Assembly (NCBI GenBank): GCA_035455265.1
Contig: DATIFK010000155.1
Span: forward strand, 1-16,304
Source: MGOM01 sp035455265
GTDB taxonomy: Bacteria > Chloroflexota > Anaerolineae > Anaerolineales > E44-bin32
Length of the DNA: 16,304 nt
Reading direction: 5' to 3'
In this document: positions 1 through 6,931 of the stretch, piece by piece
Layout of the letters: the number at the start of each line of letters is the position of its first letter
Position numbering within the stretch: position 1 is the stretch's first letter
The notes under the pieces: model-generated
Seen by the model: only the letters and a program-made list of their open reading frames with translations
Told to the model about the DNA's origin: nothing
Databases searched by the model: none
Program-made: the position numbers and the translations under genes

Positions 1-494
1 GCCCGTCGGTGGGCATCGGCGATCTGCGATCCGCTCCACTCCGACGTCCCCCAGTACAGGACCTTCCCCTGCCGTACCAGGTCGTCCATCACCCGGACCG
101 TTTCTTCGAAGGGCGTGTCGGGGTCGTAGCGATGGCAGAAGTACAGGTCGAGGTAGTCCGTCCCGAGCCTTTTCAGAGAGGCGTGAATCGACTCGAAGAT
201 GTGCTTTCGCGAGAGCCCCCGGCCGTTGGGCCCCGGCATGCTCGGCCAGAAGACCTTGCTCGAGACGATCAGCGCCGTGCGGGGCAGGTCTCGGATGGCG
301 CGCCCCATGACTTCCTCCGCCCGGCCCGAGGCGTACACATCGGCATTGTCGAAGTAGTTCACGCCGCGGTCATACGCCCGATGGACCAGGTCGTTCGCCG
401 TCGCCTCGTCGATTTGCTCGCCGAAGGTCAGCCAGGCCCCCAGCGCGATCTCGCTCAACTTCAGCCCGCTGCGCCCCATGGACCGGTAGTTCAT
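1..494 (-). CDS. Aldo/keto reductase, C-terminally cut by the window edge
   Basis: This encodes a NADPH-dependent aldo/keto reductase of the (beta/alpha)8 barrel superfamily, closest in feel to the Kv-beta/YghZ-like group. About 164 N-terminal residues are present and the rest lies left of base 1. The catalytic tetrad of the family is visible: Asp49 and Tyr54 in FDNADVYASG, Lys80 in IVSSK, and His121 in YFCHRYDP. The opening MGRSGLKLSEIALG is the usual AKR beta-hairpin start. The ATG at 494 has GGGAGG a few bases upstream, which supports it. The gene diverges from the threonine-dehydrogenase-like gene; the 225-bp gap between them holds an inverted repeat. The physiological substrate cannot be told from sequence. 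Confidence 0.9.
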   Translation of the reverse strand, partial: MNYRSMGRSGLKLSEIALGAWLTFGEQIDEATANDLVHRAYDRGVNYFDNADVYASGRAEEVMGRAIRDLPRTALIVSSKVFWPSMPGPNGRGLSRKHIFESIHASLKRLGTDYLDLYFCHRYDPDTPFEETVRVMDDLVRQGKVLYWGTSEWSGSQIADAHRR

Positions 495-545
495 TGCGGC
501 CTCCCACTCGTTGGAAGGATTCTACTCAAGCCGCCCTCTAAAGGA

Positions 546-659
546 GTCATCAGTCCTCAGTCGTCAGTTTTCAGTCAAGCCCCAGCTGAACCCCGCCGAG
601 GGTTCTGCCGGGCCCGCCGATGCATCCCGACCGAAAACTGATGACTGACAACGGATGAC
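546..659. repeat. Imperfect inverted repeat built of GTCNTCA heptamers, copy 1
   Basis: The left arm (546-576) and right arm (629-659) are each 31 nt and match at 26 of 31 positions when one is reverse-complemented, around a 52-nt unrelated middle. The left arm is itself a run of 7-bp units of the form GTCNTCA (GTCATCA, GTCCTCA, GTCGTCA, GTTTTCA, then GTC). The right arm has the complementary TGANGAC units. It occupies the gap between the aldo/keto reductase and tdh-like genes. A second element of the same design lies at 5114-5223. There is no open reading frame of note in it. It looks like a dispersed palindromic intergenic repeat. Confidence 0.8.
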
Positions 660-675
660 CCTCAGTTGAAGATGC

Positions 676-681
676 TATACT
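676..681 (+). promoter_or_regulatory. Possible -10 element of the tdh-like gene
   Basis: TATACT lies 38 bp before the ATG at 720 and 17 bp past the end of the inverted repeat. It matches the sigma-70 -10 consensus at five of six positions. No convincing -35 sits 16-18 bp upstream, so this is only a weak prediction. Confidence 0.35.
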
Positions 682-719
682 CGCGACTCAGGTGAGGTCC
701 GGAGAGGAGACTCGTCGAT

Positions 720-1760
720 ATGCCGGACATGATGAAGGCGGTCGTCAAAGCGCAATCGGCCGCTGGCCTGGAGGTCCGTCGGATTCCGATTCCATCGTTC
801 GGACCGGACGATGTCTTGGTCAAGGTGCGGGCGGCGTCGATCTGCGGCACCGATCTGCACATCTATCGCTGGGATCCCTGGGCGGCCGGACGCGTGCATC
901 CGCCGGTCGTCGTCGGCCACGAAGTTTGCGGCGACGTCGTCGCCCGCGGTTCCATGGTGACCACGCCGGCGGTCGGCGAATTCGTTTCGCTCGAATCGCA
1001 CGTCATCTGCAACACCTGCGCCTTCTGCCGCACCGGTCAGGGGCACATCTGCGAGAACACGCGCCTGATCGGTGTCGATCGTGACGGCGCGTTCGCCGAA
1101 TACGTCGCCATCCCGGCCCAGAACGCCTGGCCCAATCCTCCGGATCTCCCTCTCGAGATCGCCGTGCTGCAGGAGAATTTCGGCAACGCCGTTCATACGG
1201 CGTTCGCTTTCGATCTGCGGGCCAAGAAGGTCCTGGTCACCGGTTGTGGACCCGTCGGCCTGATGACGATTGCCGCCGCCCGGGCCATTGGCGCCCGGGC
1301 GATCTACGCCACCGACGTCAGCCGGTATCGCATCGAATTCGCCCGGCGCATGGGAGCCGATCTGGCGCTCCACGCCTCCGAGGATCCCGTCCTCGAAGCC
1401 GTCCGCCAGGCCACCGACGGCGAGGGCGTCGACGTGCTGCTCGAGATGTCCGGCGCTCCCTCGGCCATCGATCAGGGCTTCAGCCTGCTCAAGCCCGGCG
1501 GCGACGCCGCGCTGCTCGGGGTCGCACCCGGCCCCTTCGAGGTCGATTGGAACCGCCACATCGTCTTCAAAGCCGCCCATGTCCAGGGCATCTACGGCCG
1601 ACGGCTGTGGCAGACGTGGTACCAGGCGCGCGGCCTGATCCGCTCCGGCGCCGTGGACCTATCTCCTATGGTGACCGATCGCTTTCGATTGGAGGATTTC
1701 GATGCCGCCTTCCAGCGCATGGCCTCCGGAGAGTCCGGCAAGGTCATGCTGACTCCATAG
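720..1760 (+). CDS. tdh: L-threonine 3-dehydrogenase-like zinc alcohol dehydrogenase
   Basis: This is a medium-chain, zinc-dependent dehydrogenase, 346 aa, the usual length for Tdh, which oxidises L-threonine to 2-amino-3-ketobutyrate with NAD+. Catalytic zinc ligands are visible as Cys42 in ICGTDLHIYRW, and His67-Glu68 in VVGHE. The structural zinc lobe has Cys97, Cys100, Cys103 and Cys111. The Rossmann motif GCGPVG is at 175-180. Tdh-specific stretches include CGTDLHIYRWDPW, FGNAVHTAFAFDL, EMSGAPSAI and the ending SGKVMLTP. GGAGAGGAG sits about 10 nt before the ATG; Met4 or Met5 are alternative starts. The usual partner kbl (2-amino-3-ketobutyrate CoA ligase) is not in the window. A related polyol dehydrogenase remains possible, but the HIYRWDPW signature favours Tdh. 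Confidence 0.85.
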   Translation: MPDMMKAVVKAQSAAGLEVRRIPIPSFGPDDVLVKVRAASICGTDLHIYRWDPWAAGRVHPPVVVGHEVCGDVVARGSMVTTPAVGEFVSLESHVICNTCAFCRTGQGHICENTRLIGVDRDGAFAEYVAIPAQNAWPNPPDLPLEIAVLQENFGNAVHTAFAFDLRAKKVLVTGCGPVGLMTIAAARAIGARAIYATDVSRYRIEFARRMGADLALHASEDPVLEAVRQATDGEGVDVLLEMSGAPSAIDQGFSLLKPGGDAALLGVAPGPFEVDWNRHIVFKAAHVQGIYGRRLWQTWYQARGLIRSGAVDLSPMVTDRFRLEDFDAAFQRMASGESGKVMLTP

Positions 1761-1775
1761 GCGAACGGAGGCCCT

Positions 1776-2612
1776 GTGGCCCGTCGACGACTCCCTCTGG
1801 CGACCGTGGCATCGCTCGGCCTGGCAGCCCTCGCATGCCAATCCGCCGCCGATTTCCTCCGTCGTCCGGAGGCGGCCGCGCCCGAATCGACCGCCGCCGG
1901 CACGGCCGAGGCGACGATCGTGCCGGGCCCAACCGGCGAGGTCACCCCGACACCGCGGCGGCTCGCGCTGGCTCCTACCCCAACCCCGTTCCTGGTCGGA
2001 CCGGACGACCCACGCGCACAGCTCGACCTGGCTCACCCGGACCGCAACGACGCCTTCGACAACCCCGACGCTTGGTTCGATTACGATACGGCAGGCCGTG
2101 CCGCCTACGCCGTCCAGGACGGCCACTTGATCGGCACCGACTACGAGCCGGAGGAGATCTACACCTGGTGGTCGTACACCGACACGGCCTCCGGCAATCT
2201 GTACGCCGAGATCAGCGCCACCAACGGAGATTGCATCGGCCGCGATTCCGTCGGCCTGGCGATTCGCGTCGACCGGGCCACCGCCGCCGGCGGCTACTCG
2301 CTCGAGGTGTCGTGCGACGGCGCCTGGCGCTTCCGCCTGCACCAGATCGGCGGTGACCAGGTGGAGCTGGTCGATTGGACGCCGTCGGAAGCGATCGTTC
2401 AGGGAGCCGGGGCCACCAACCGGCTCGGGATCTGGGCCTACCAGGCGCGCTTCGTGCTGTTCATCAACAGCGTGGAGGTCGGCCGGTTCTGGGACACCGC
2501 CTACCATCATTCCTATGGGACATTCGCGGCTTACGTTCGCGCCAGCCAAACGTTTGACCTGACGGCGACCTTCGACGACTTCGCATCCTGGAACATCAAC
2601 TTCATTCCGTGA
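1776..2612 (+). CDS. Secreted lipoprotein, LamG-like/concanavalin-fold domain, paralogue 1 of 3
   Basis: This 278-aa protein has a basic N-terminus (ARRR), a hydrophobic stretch and a lipobox-like ALAC with Cys21, so it is probably lipid-anchored outside the cytoplasmic membrane. A low-complexity Ala/Pro/Thr linker follows to about residue 73. The rest is a beta-rich domain with motifs shared by the two downstream paralogues: NLYAEISAT, GRDSVGLAIRV, GYSLEVSCDGAW, NRLGIWA and TATFDDFASW. Two cysteines, 153 and 180, are conserved in all three and could form a disulfide. The fold resembles concanavalin-A/LamG-like sugar-binding or glycosidase-associated domains, but I see no catalytic residues. 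The GTG start has CGGAGG 5 nt upstream. It follows tdh by 15 bp, and its stop overlaps the next start. Confidence 0.82.
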   Translation: MARRRLPLATVASLGLAALACQSAADFLRRPEAAAPESTAAGTAEATIVPGPTGEVTPTPRRLALAPTPTPFLVGPDDPRAQLDLAHPDRNDAFDNPDAWFDYDTAGRAAYAVQDGHLIGTDYEPEEIYTWWSYTDTASGNLYAEISATNGDCIGRDSVGLAIRVDRATAAGGYSLEVSCDGAWRFRLHQIGGDQVELVDWTPSEAIVQGAGATNRLGIWAYQARFVLFINSVEVGRFWDTAYHHSYGTFAAYVRASQTFDLTATFDDFASWNINFIP

Positions 2613-3472
2613 CGCGCGCCCGCACAGTCCTCCTGATCTTCGGTCTGGCCTTGGCGGCTTGCACGCGCACGGCCCGGGTCCCTTCCTCCTTCGATCTGGC
2701 AACCAGTATCGCCGCTACCCTGACCACGCTCCCTACCTCGCCGGCCACGGCGACTCCCCCGCCGTCCTCGACCGCACCGCCCTCGGCGACGCCTTCGCTC
2801 ACGCCCTCACCCGTCCCGAGCGACACGCCCACCGTCGGCCCGTCGCCGACGGCGACGCGGCCTCCGCTGCCGACCGACGATCCCCGCTACGGTTTGGATC
2901 TGGGCGTCCCCAGCTACCACGATGGTTTCGCCCAGCGTTTCACCTGGGGGGAATTGGACGATCCGGGCGCGGTCAACACCTGGGAAGACGGCCACATCCT
3001 GGCCGTCGATCGCCTCATCGACCCCTACATTTGGTGGAGCGCCACCGTACCCGACGCCGGGGCGGCGAACTTCTACGCCGAGATCAGCGCCACGATCGAA
3101 GCTTGCAGCGGTCGTGACGCCGCCGGCTTCGGCGTGCGCGTCGGCGGCGTCAACCTGGACAGCGGCTACACCCTCGAGCTGTCCTGCGACGGGGCCTACC
3201 GCGTGCGGCGCTTCTCCGCCGGCCGAGTCGAGGTGCTGCGCGATTGGACCAACGCCGAGGCCATTCTCCAGGGGCCCAACGCCGCCAACCGCATGGGCTT
3301 GATGGCGCGCGGCACAACTCTCTATGCCTTCGCCAACGGCACCCGGCTGGGTGAACCGATCGAGGATTCCGCCTTCTCCTACGGCACGTTCGCCCTCTAC
3401 GCCATGGCGCGCGAGACGCCGGGCCTGACGGTCACCTTCGACGACTTCGCGTTGTGGTACGTCAACGACTAG
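2609..3472 (+). CDS. Secreted lipoprotein, LamG-like/concanavalin-fold domain, paralogue 2 of 3
   Basis: This is a 287-aa lipoprotein with a textbook lipobox LAAC (Cys18) after a short basic/hydrophobic signal. A Pro/Ser/Thr-rich linker, roughly residues 24-91, presumably spans the cell envelope. The C-terminal domain (about 95-287) is clearly paralogous to the preceding gene: NFYAEISAT, GRDAAGFGVRV, GYTLELSCDGAYRVRR, NRMGLMARG, and the closing LTVTFDDFALW. The cysteine pair is at 166 and 193, the same 27-residue spacing as in paralogue 1. The GTG start overlaps the upstream TGA by four bases (GTGA), implying translational coupling. The function is unknown; extracellular ligand or polysaccharide binding is a guess from the fold. 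Confidence 0.82.
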   Translation: MTRARTVLLIFGLALAACTRTARVPSSFDLATSIAATLTTLPTSPATATPPPSSTAPPSATPSLTPSPVPSDTPTVGPSPTATRPPLPTDDPRYGLDLGVPSYHDGFAQRFTWGELDDPGAVNTWEDGHILAVDRLIDPYIWWSATVPDAGAANFYAEISATIEACSGRDAAGFGVRVGGVNLDSGYTLELSCDGAYRVRRFSAGRVEVLRDWTNAEAILQGPNAANRMGLMARGTTLYAFANGTRLGEPIEDSAFSYGTFALYAMARETPGLTVTFDDFALWYVND

Positions 3473-4278
3473 TCTCTCGTTCACCGTGGGGGCTCCGGAC
3501 CGCCGCCGCCCTCACGCTGTGTGGGACCCTGGCCGCGTGCCAACCGGCACGCGTCGTGCCGACGGCGACCGCCGTCCCGCCCTCGGCGACATCCACCATC
3601 GCCTTTCCCACCCTCGTCCCCACCGAGACACCCACGGCTGGCCCGAGCGGCACCCCCACGCCCGACCTGGGTCTGGAAAAGGGCGCCTTGCTCTTCACCG
3701 ATCGCTTCGACGATCCGGCCCTCTGGCGGCTCCATCAATCCGAGACCGGCGGCTCGAGCGTCAGCGGAGGCCGCCTGTCCATCTCGGTTCGTGTGCCGCG
3801 CGCCTCCGAGCTGACGACGCGCATCGACAGTTCCCTGGCGGACGCGCTGGTCGAGGTCGACGTGCTGGCCGAGTTGTGCTCGCCGGGCGATGAGTTCGGG
3901 CTGGCGCTGCGCGTGACAGGACTGACGCAGTACTACCGCTTCGTCATCGGCTGCGACGGCACGGCGCGCGCCGGACGCCTGCTCGACGAGGGCTCGCGCG
4001 CCTTGACGTGGCCGATCCCCAGTCCCGCCATACTCCCCTCCGCTCCCTCGCGGAACCATTTGGCCATCCTGGCGCGTGGCGACACGTTCCATTTCCTGGT
4101 CAACGACGTCGAAGTCCTGGCCGTGCGCGACGTTGCCTTGATCGCCGGAGGCATCGGCCTGCTCGCCCGCTCCGGATCCGGCGGCCAGGTGTCCGTCGCC
4201 TTCGACGATCTGACGGTCCACGCGTTGAGCGATCCCAACGCGGCGACGCCCACCTCCGCCCCGACCCCGCCGCCCTGA
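3454..4278 (+). CDS. Secreted lipoprotein, LamG-like/concanavalin-fold domain, divergent paralogue 3 of 3
   Basis: This 274-aa lipoprotein has lipobox LAAC (Cys29) and a Pro/Thr linker up to about residue 75. Its beta-rich domain starts at LLFTDRFDDPALW and ends with VSVAFDDLTVH, followed by a second short Pro/Thr tail (TPTSAPTPPP) absent from the other two. It is more diverged than paralogues 1 and 2 but keeps the paired cysteines (142 and 167, 25 apart), the CDG motif after the second one and the terminal FDDL/FDDF motif. The GTG at 3454 overlaps the upstream gene by 19 bp and is the only start that preserves a full signal peptide with its basic residues. The arrangement looks like local tandem duplication followed by drift. 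Confidence 0.78.
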   Translation: MVRQRLVSRSPWGLRTAAALTLCGTLAACQPARVVPTATAVPPSATSTIAFPTLVPTETPTAGPSGTPTPDLGLEKGALLFTDRFDDPALWRLHQSETGGSSVSGGRLSISVRVPRASELTTRIDSSLADALVEVDVLAELCSPGDEFGLALRVTGLTQYYRFVIGCDGTARAGRLLDEGSRALTWPIPSPAILPSAPSRNHLAILARGDTFHFLVNDVEVLAVRDVALIAGGIGLLARSGSGGQVSVAFDDLTVHALSDPNAATPTSAPTPPP

Positions 4279-4285
4279 GGTTGGG

Positions 4286-5107
4286 ATGCCCGCATCTCGT
4301 CGCACACGCAACCGCTTGAACGATCTGGCTTCCCGCGACTGGCTCCGCTTTCAGAAGTCCTGGTTCCTTCACAACCCGCCGCCGCGTGAGCCGGGCGTGC
4401 TTCGCCACCCGGCCAAGTTCCCCGAGAGCCTTGCCTCCGAGTTCATCCAATTCTTCACTCATCGCGACGAGTGGGTGCTCGACCCCATGGTCGGCACCGG
4501 TTCGACGGTCGTCGCCGCGCTGCAGTGCGGCCGGCGCGCCGTCGGTGTCGAACTGAATCCGACCTACGCCGCCATCGCCCAGCAGCGGTTGAACGCGCTG
4601 CTCGGCGAGCTTGGCGAGGCGGCGCCTGAAGGTCACGTCCTCCAGGCCGATGCCGGGCAGCTGGACTCCCTCGCCCTTCCCGTCTTCGACTACGTATTGA
4701 CCTCACCGCCGTACTGGGACATGCTGCACGCGCGCGGCGCGGAGACGCAGCGCCATCGGCGAGGCCAGCCGGACCTCGACGTCGTGTACTCGGAAGATCC
4801 AGCCGACCTGGGAAACATCCACGACTATGACGCCTTCCTCGACCGGCTGGTGGCCATCTACGCCGGGTTGGCGCGCCACCTGCGGCCAGGCGCCTACCTC
4901 ACCGTCATCGTCAAGAACGTCAAGAAGGGCGGCCGGATCTTCCCGTTGGCGTGGGACCTCGCTCGGCGCGCCTCCGCCTTCTTCACGCTGAAAGATGAGA
5001 AGATCTGGTGCCAGGACAACATCCGCCTCGCACCGTACGGGTTCGGCAATGCCTGGGTCAGCAACACCTTTCATCACTACTGTCTGCAGTTCCGATACGA
5101 ACCCTGA
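4286..5107 (+). CDS. Orphan DNA methyltransferase (N4-cytosine/N6-adenine type)
   Basis: This is a 273-aa SAM-dependent amino-methyltransferase. Motif I (SAM binding) is DPMVGTG at 66-72, the motif II acid is Glu89 in GVELNP, and motif IV, the catalytic TSPPY, is at 139-143. Motif I thus precedes motif IV. The FxHPAKFPE segment before motif I and the KNVKKGG strand after motif IV are common in this group of small bacterial methylases. The sequence is too short to hold a large target recognition domain; a modest one could lie around 145-175. No restriction enzyme or specificity subunit is in the window, so it is probably a solitary methyltransferase. It starts 7 bp after the lipoprotein stop, apparently in the same transcription unit. 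Methylation of RNA rather than DNA is not excluded. Confidence 0.85.
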   Translation: MPASRRTRNRLNDLASRDWLRFQKSWFLHNPPPREPGVLRHPAKFPESLASEFIQFFTHRDEWVLDPMVGTGSTVVAALQCGRRAVGVELNPTYAAIAQQRLNALLGELGEAAPEGHVLQADAGQLDSLALPVFDYVLTSPPYWDMLHARGAETQRHRRGQPDLDVVYSEDPADLGNIHDYDAFLDRLVAIYAGLARHLRPGAYLTVIVKNVKKGGRIFPLAWDLARRASAFFTLKDEKIWCQDNIRLAPYGFGNAWVSNTFHHYCLQFRYEP

Positions 5108-5113
5108 AGACCA

Positions 5114-5223
5114 GTTCACAGTCATCAGTCGTCGGTCATCAGTCAAACAGAAGTCTTCTCGGACGGCTTCGGGCTTGCGAACCGGCGCGTTTGGCTTTGG
5201 CTGAAGACTGACAACTGACGACT
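5114..5223. repeat. Imperfect inverted repeat built of GTCNTCA heptamers, copy 2
   Basis: The left arm (5114-5144) is a run of heptamers: GTTCACA, GTCATCA, GTCGTCG, GTCATCA, then GTC. The right arm core (5206-5223) carries TGACAAC and TGACGAC. The 18-nt cores 5127-5144 and 5206-5223 match at 15 of 18 positions when one is reverse-complemented. The middle (61 nt) is not obviously related to that of copy 1 at 546-659. It fills the gap between the methyltransferase and the kinase operon and ends 5 bp before a candidate -35. Confidence 0.75.
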
Positions 5224-5228
5224 CTTCC

Positions 5229-5257
5229 TTGCGCACTAGCCCAAAGGCGGGTATCCT
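5229..5257 (+). promoter_or_regulatory. Candidate promoter of the deoxynucleoside kinase operon
   Basis: TTGCGC (5229-5234) and TATCCT (5252-5257) are separated by 17 bp, immediately after the inverted repeat. Predicted transcription would begin near 5264, which supports translation from the ATG at 5301 rather than from an upstream TTG at 5229. The -35 matches the consensus only at its TTG. Confidence 0.4.
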
Positions 5258-5300
5258 AGGCCGCGTTCTCCCTTTCCCGAACAGCACAACGAGACCACGC

Positions 5301-5942
5301 ATGTTCCTGGCCATCGAAGGCGTCATCGGCGTGGGGAAGACGACCCTGGCGCGGCTGCTCCAGCCGATGTTCGACGCCGAGCTCTTGCTGGAAGCCTTTG
5401 AAGAGAATCCGTTCCTGTCGGATTTCTACGCCGACCGGCGCCGCTATGCATTTCAGACGCAGATCTTCTTTCTGCTCAGCCGCTATCATCAGCAACGCGA
5501 CGGCGTGCCAACGGCGCTCGACCAGGGCAGCCTGATTGCCGACTACACCTTCGAGAAGGATGCCCTCTTCGCTCGCCTCAATTTGCAGGGCGATGAGCTC
5601 GACACCTACTTCCGCCTTCACGCCGCCCTGGCCGAACGGCTCGTCGAGCCCGATCTGACGGTCTACCTGCGCGTCCCCACCGAGGTCGCCCTCCAACGCA
5701 TCGCCCAGCGCGACCGCCCCTACGAGCGCGATATGGATGCCGACTACATCGAGCGCCTGAACCGGACCTACGAACAGCATTTCGCCTCGGCCACCGGCTC
5801 GATCCTGACGGTCGACACCACCTCCCTCGACTTCGTTCGCAACCCGGAGGACCTGGCCCGGGTGGCGGGACGCATCCGCGACGCCCTGGGCATCCCGCCC
5901 TTCCAGCCTGCCCTTCCGCTGCAACAGGAGCCGCGGCGGTGA
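5301..5942 (+). CDS. Deoxynucleoside kinase, deoxyguanosine kinase-like
   Basis: This cytosolic enzyme of the dNK/dGK/dCK family (213 aa) phosphorylates a deoxynucleoside to its 5'-monophosphate in nucleotide salvage. The P-loop is GVIGVGKT at 7-14. LEAFEENPFLSDFY is the substrate-pocket region, FQTQIFFLLSRYHQ the following helix, and RPYERDMDADYI the lid. The segment LIADYTFEKDALFA lines up with the VIADYHIYKNVIFA stretch of B. subtilis deoxyguanosine kinase (from memory), where most relatives have a DRS motif, so dGK-type specificity is favoured. The ATG at 5301 directly precedes the first beta strand. No clear Shine-Dalgarno is seen. It forms an operon with the next two genes; the second kinase downstream resembles the dCK partner. 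Confidence 0.85.
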   Translation: MFLAIEGVIGVGKTTLARLLQPMFDAELLLEAFEENPFLSDFYADRRRYAFQTQIFFLLSRYHQQRDGVPTALDQGSLIADYTFEKDALFARLNLQGDELDTYFRLHAALAERLVEPDLTVYLRVPTEVALQRIAQRDRPYERDMDADYIERLNRTYEQHFASATGSILTVDTTSLDFVRNPEDLARVAGRIRDALGIPPFQPALPLQQEPRR

Positions 5943-6931
5943 GGATCGAACGCGAGCGTCTCATCGCCTTGGCTCGTCGCGAGGTCGAGGCGCGTGCTGA
6001 GAAGGATCATCTCCTGGCCGCCTACCTGATCGGCTCGGTGACTCACGGCGAGCCCGTCCTGGGCGGCGCCGCCGACATCGACCTCGTGCTGATCCACGGG
6101 GAGCCGCCCTCGACGGCGCGCGAGGTGGTCCCGCTGTCGGAGGACGTCCATCTCGACATCGCCCATCACGATCGTGCCGTGTACGCCCAGCCGCGAACCC
6201 TGCGCGTCGATCCGTGGCTGGGCCCGGCGCTGTATTCCCCGCTGGCGCTCTTCGATCGCGACCACCTGTTCGAATGGGCGCAGGCCTCGGCGCGCGGGCA
6301 ATACGCCCGCCCCGACCACGTCCACGCGCGCGCCACGGCCTTGCTGGCCGAGGCGCGGCGACGGCGAGCCGGGCTGGCCTCGGCCCGCCGCTGGCCCTCG
6401 ATGTACACCTCGGCCGTCATGGACGCCGCCAACGCCGTCGCCAGCTTGCACGGCCCGCCCGCCTGCGGCCGGCGCGCCCTCCTGCTGCTCGAGGCCCGCC
6501 TCGGGCAGGCCGGTCACGCCGACGTGTTCGCTGCGGTGCTGCAGCTCCTCGGAGCCGAATCCCTCCAGGCCCAATCGGTGCGCGATTGGGTGGCGGCGTG
6601 GGCGCATGCGTTCGATGAGTGTGCTCGCATCTCCGGCGACCCGGTGCTCTCGCCGCACCGGCGCGCTTACTACCTCAAGGGCTTCCAGGCACTGCTCGAA
6701 GAAGGCGCGCCGTACGCCGCATTGATGGGCCTGATTCAGACCTGGGATCGAGTTCTATCTACGCTCGAGACCTTCGAGTTAGCAGCGGACTACCGCTCGG
6801 GATGGCAGGCGGCCCTCGACTCGCTGGAGCTTGCCCCCCCAACGGCTGATCGCCGTGCCGACGAGCTGGAGTCTTTCCTGGACCGCGTCGACGTTATCCT
6901 GGAGAGATGGGAGAGGGACCATGGGGCCTGA
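5939..6931 (+). CDS. Nucleotidyltransferase-fold protein between two deoxynucleoside kinases
   Basis: This 330-aa protein has an N-terminal polymerase-beta-type nucleotidyltransferase domain. The GS motif is Gly32-Ser33 in YLIGSVTHGE, and the metal-binding acids are Asp46 and Asp48 in ADIDLVLIH, with a third, Asp73, in HLDIAHHD. All three acids are present, so activity is plausible. The rest, about residues 90-330, is predominantly helical, with no family I can name; it may hold the acceptor substrate, as in aminoglycoside-type nucleotidyltransferases. The GTG start overlaps the upstream stop by four bases (GTGA), and its 3' end overlaps the next gene by 11 bp. Such tight coupling to two kinases suggests a nucleotide-linked role, but the substrate is unknown. 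No signal peptide or membrane segment is evident. Confidence 0.75.
   Translation: MRIERERLIALARREVEARAEKDHLLAAYLIGSVTHGEPVLGGAADIDLVLIHGEPPSTAREVVPLSEDVHLDIAHHDRAVYAQPRTLRVDPWLGPALYSPLALFDRDHLFEWAQASARGQYARPDHVHARATALLAEARRRRAGLASARRWPSMYTSAVMDAANAVASLHGPPACGRRALLLLEARLGQAGHADVFAAVLQLLGAESLQAQSVRDWVAAWAHAFDECARISGDPVLSPHRRAYYLKGFQALLEEGAPYAALMGLIQTWDRVLSTLETFELAADYRSGWQAALDSLELAPPTADRRADELESFLDRVDVILERWERDHGA

Noticed and set aside
546..576. Heptamer array considered as a CRISPR fragment
   Set aside because: Units are 7 bp and contiguous with no spacers, and the design is a mirrored palindrome; no cas gene is near.
9..641. Long plus-strand open frame over the aldo/keto reductase
   Set aside because: It is an antisense frame of a gene whose catalytic tetrad is clear on the minus strand; its protein is Arg/Pro-rich with no motif.
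675..1580. 301-aa minus-strand open frame opposite the tdh-like gene
   Set aside because: Shadow of a well-conserved zinc dehydrogenase; high G+C codon structure keeps the opposite strand open.
4286..5107. Restriction-modification system
   Set aside because: No endonuclease or specificity gene on either side; neighbours are lipoproteins and nucleotide kinases.
5229..5300. TTG start extending the first deoxynucleoside kinase by 24 residues
   Set aside because: It would overlap the predicted promoter, and the extension is not family-like; the ATG at 5301 begins right before the first strand and P-loop.
6831..6920. Upstream ATG for the second kinase
   Set aside because: It would overlap the nucleotidyltransferase gene by about 100 bp; the ATG at 6921 has its own ribosome binding site.
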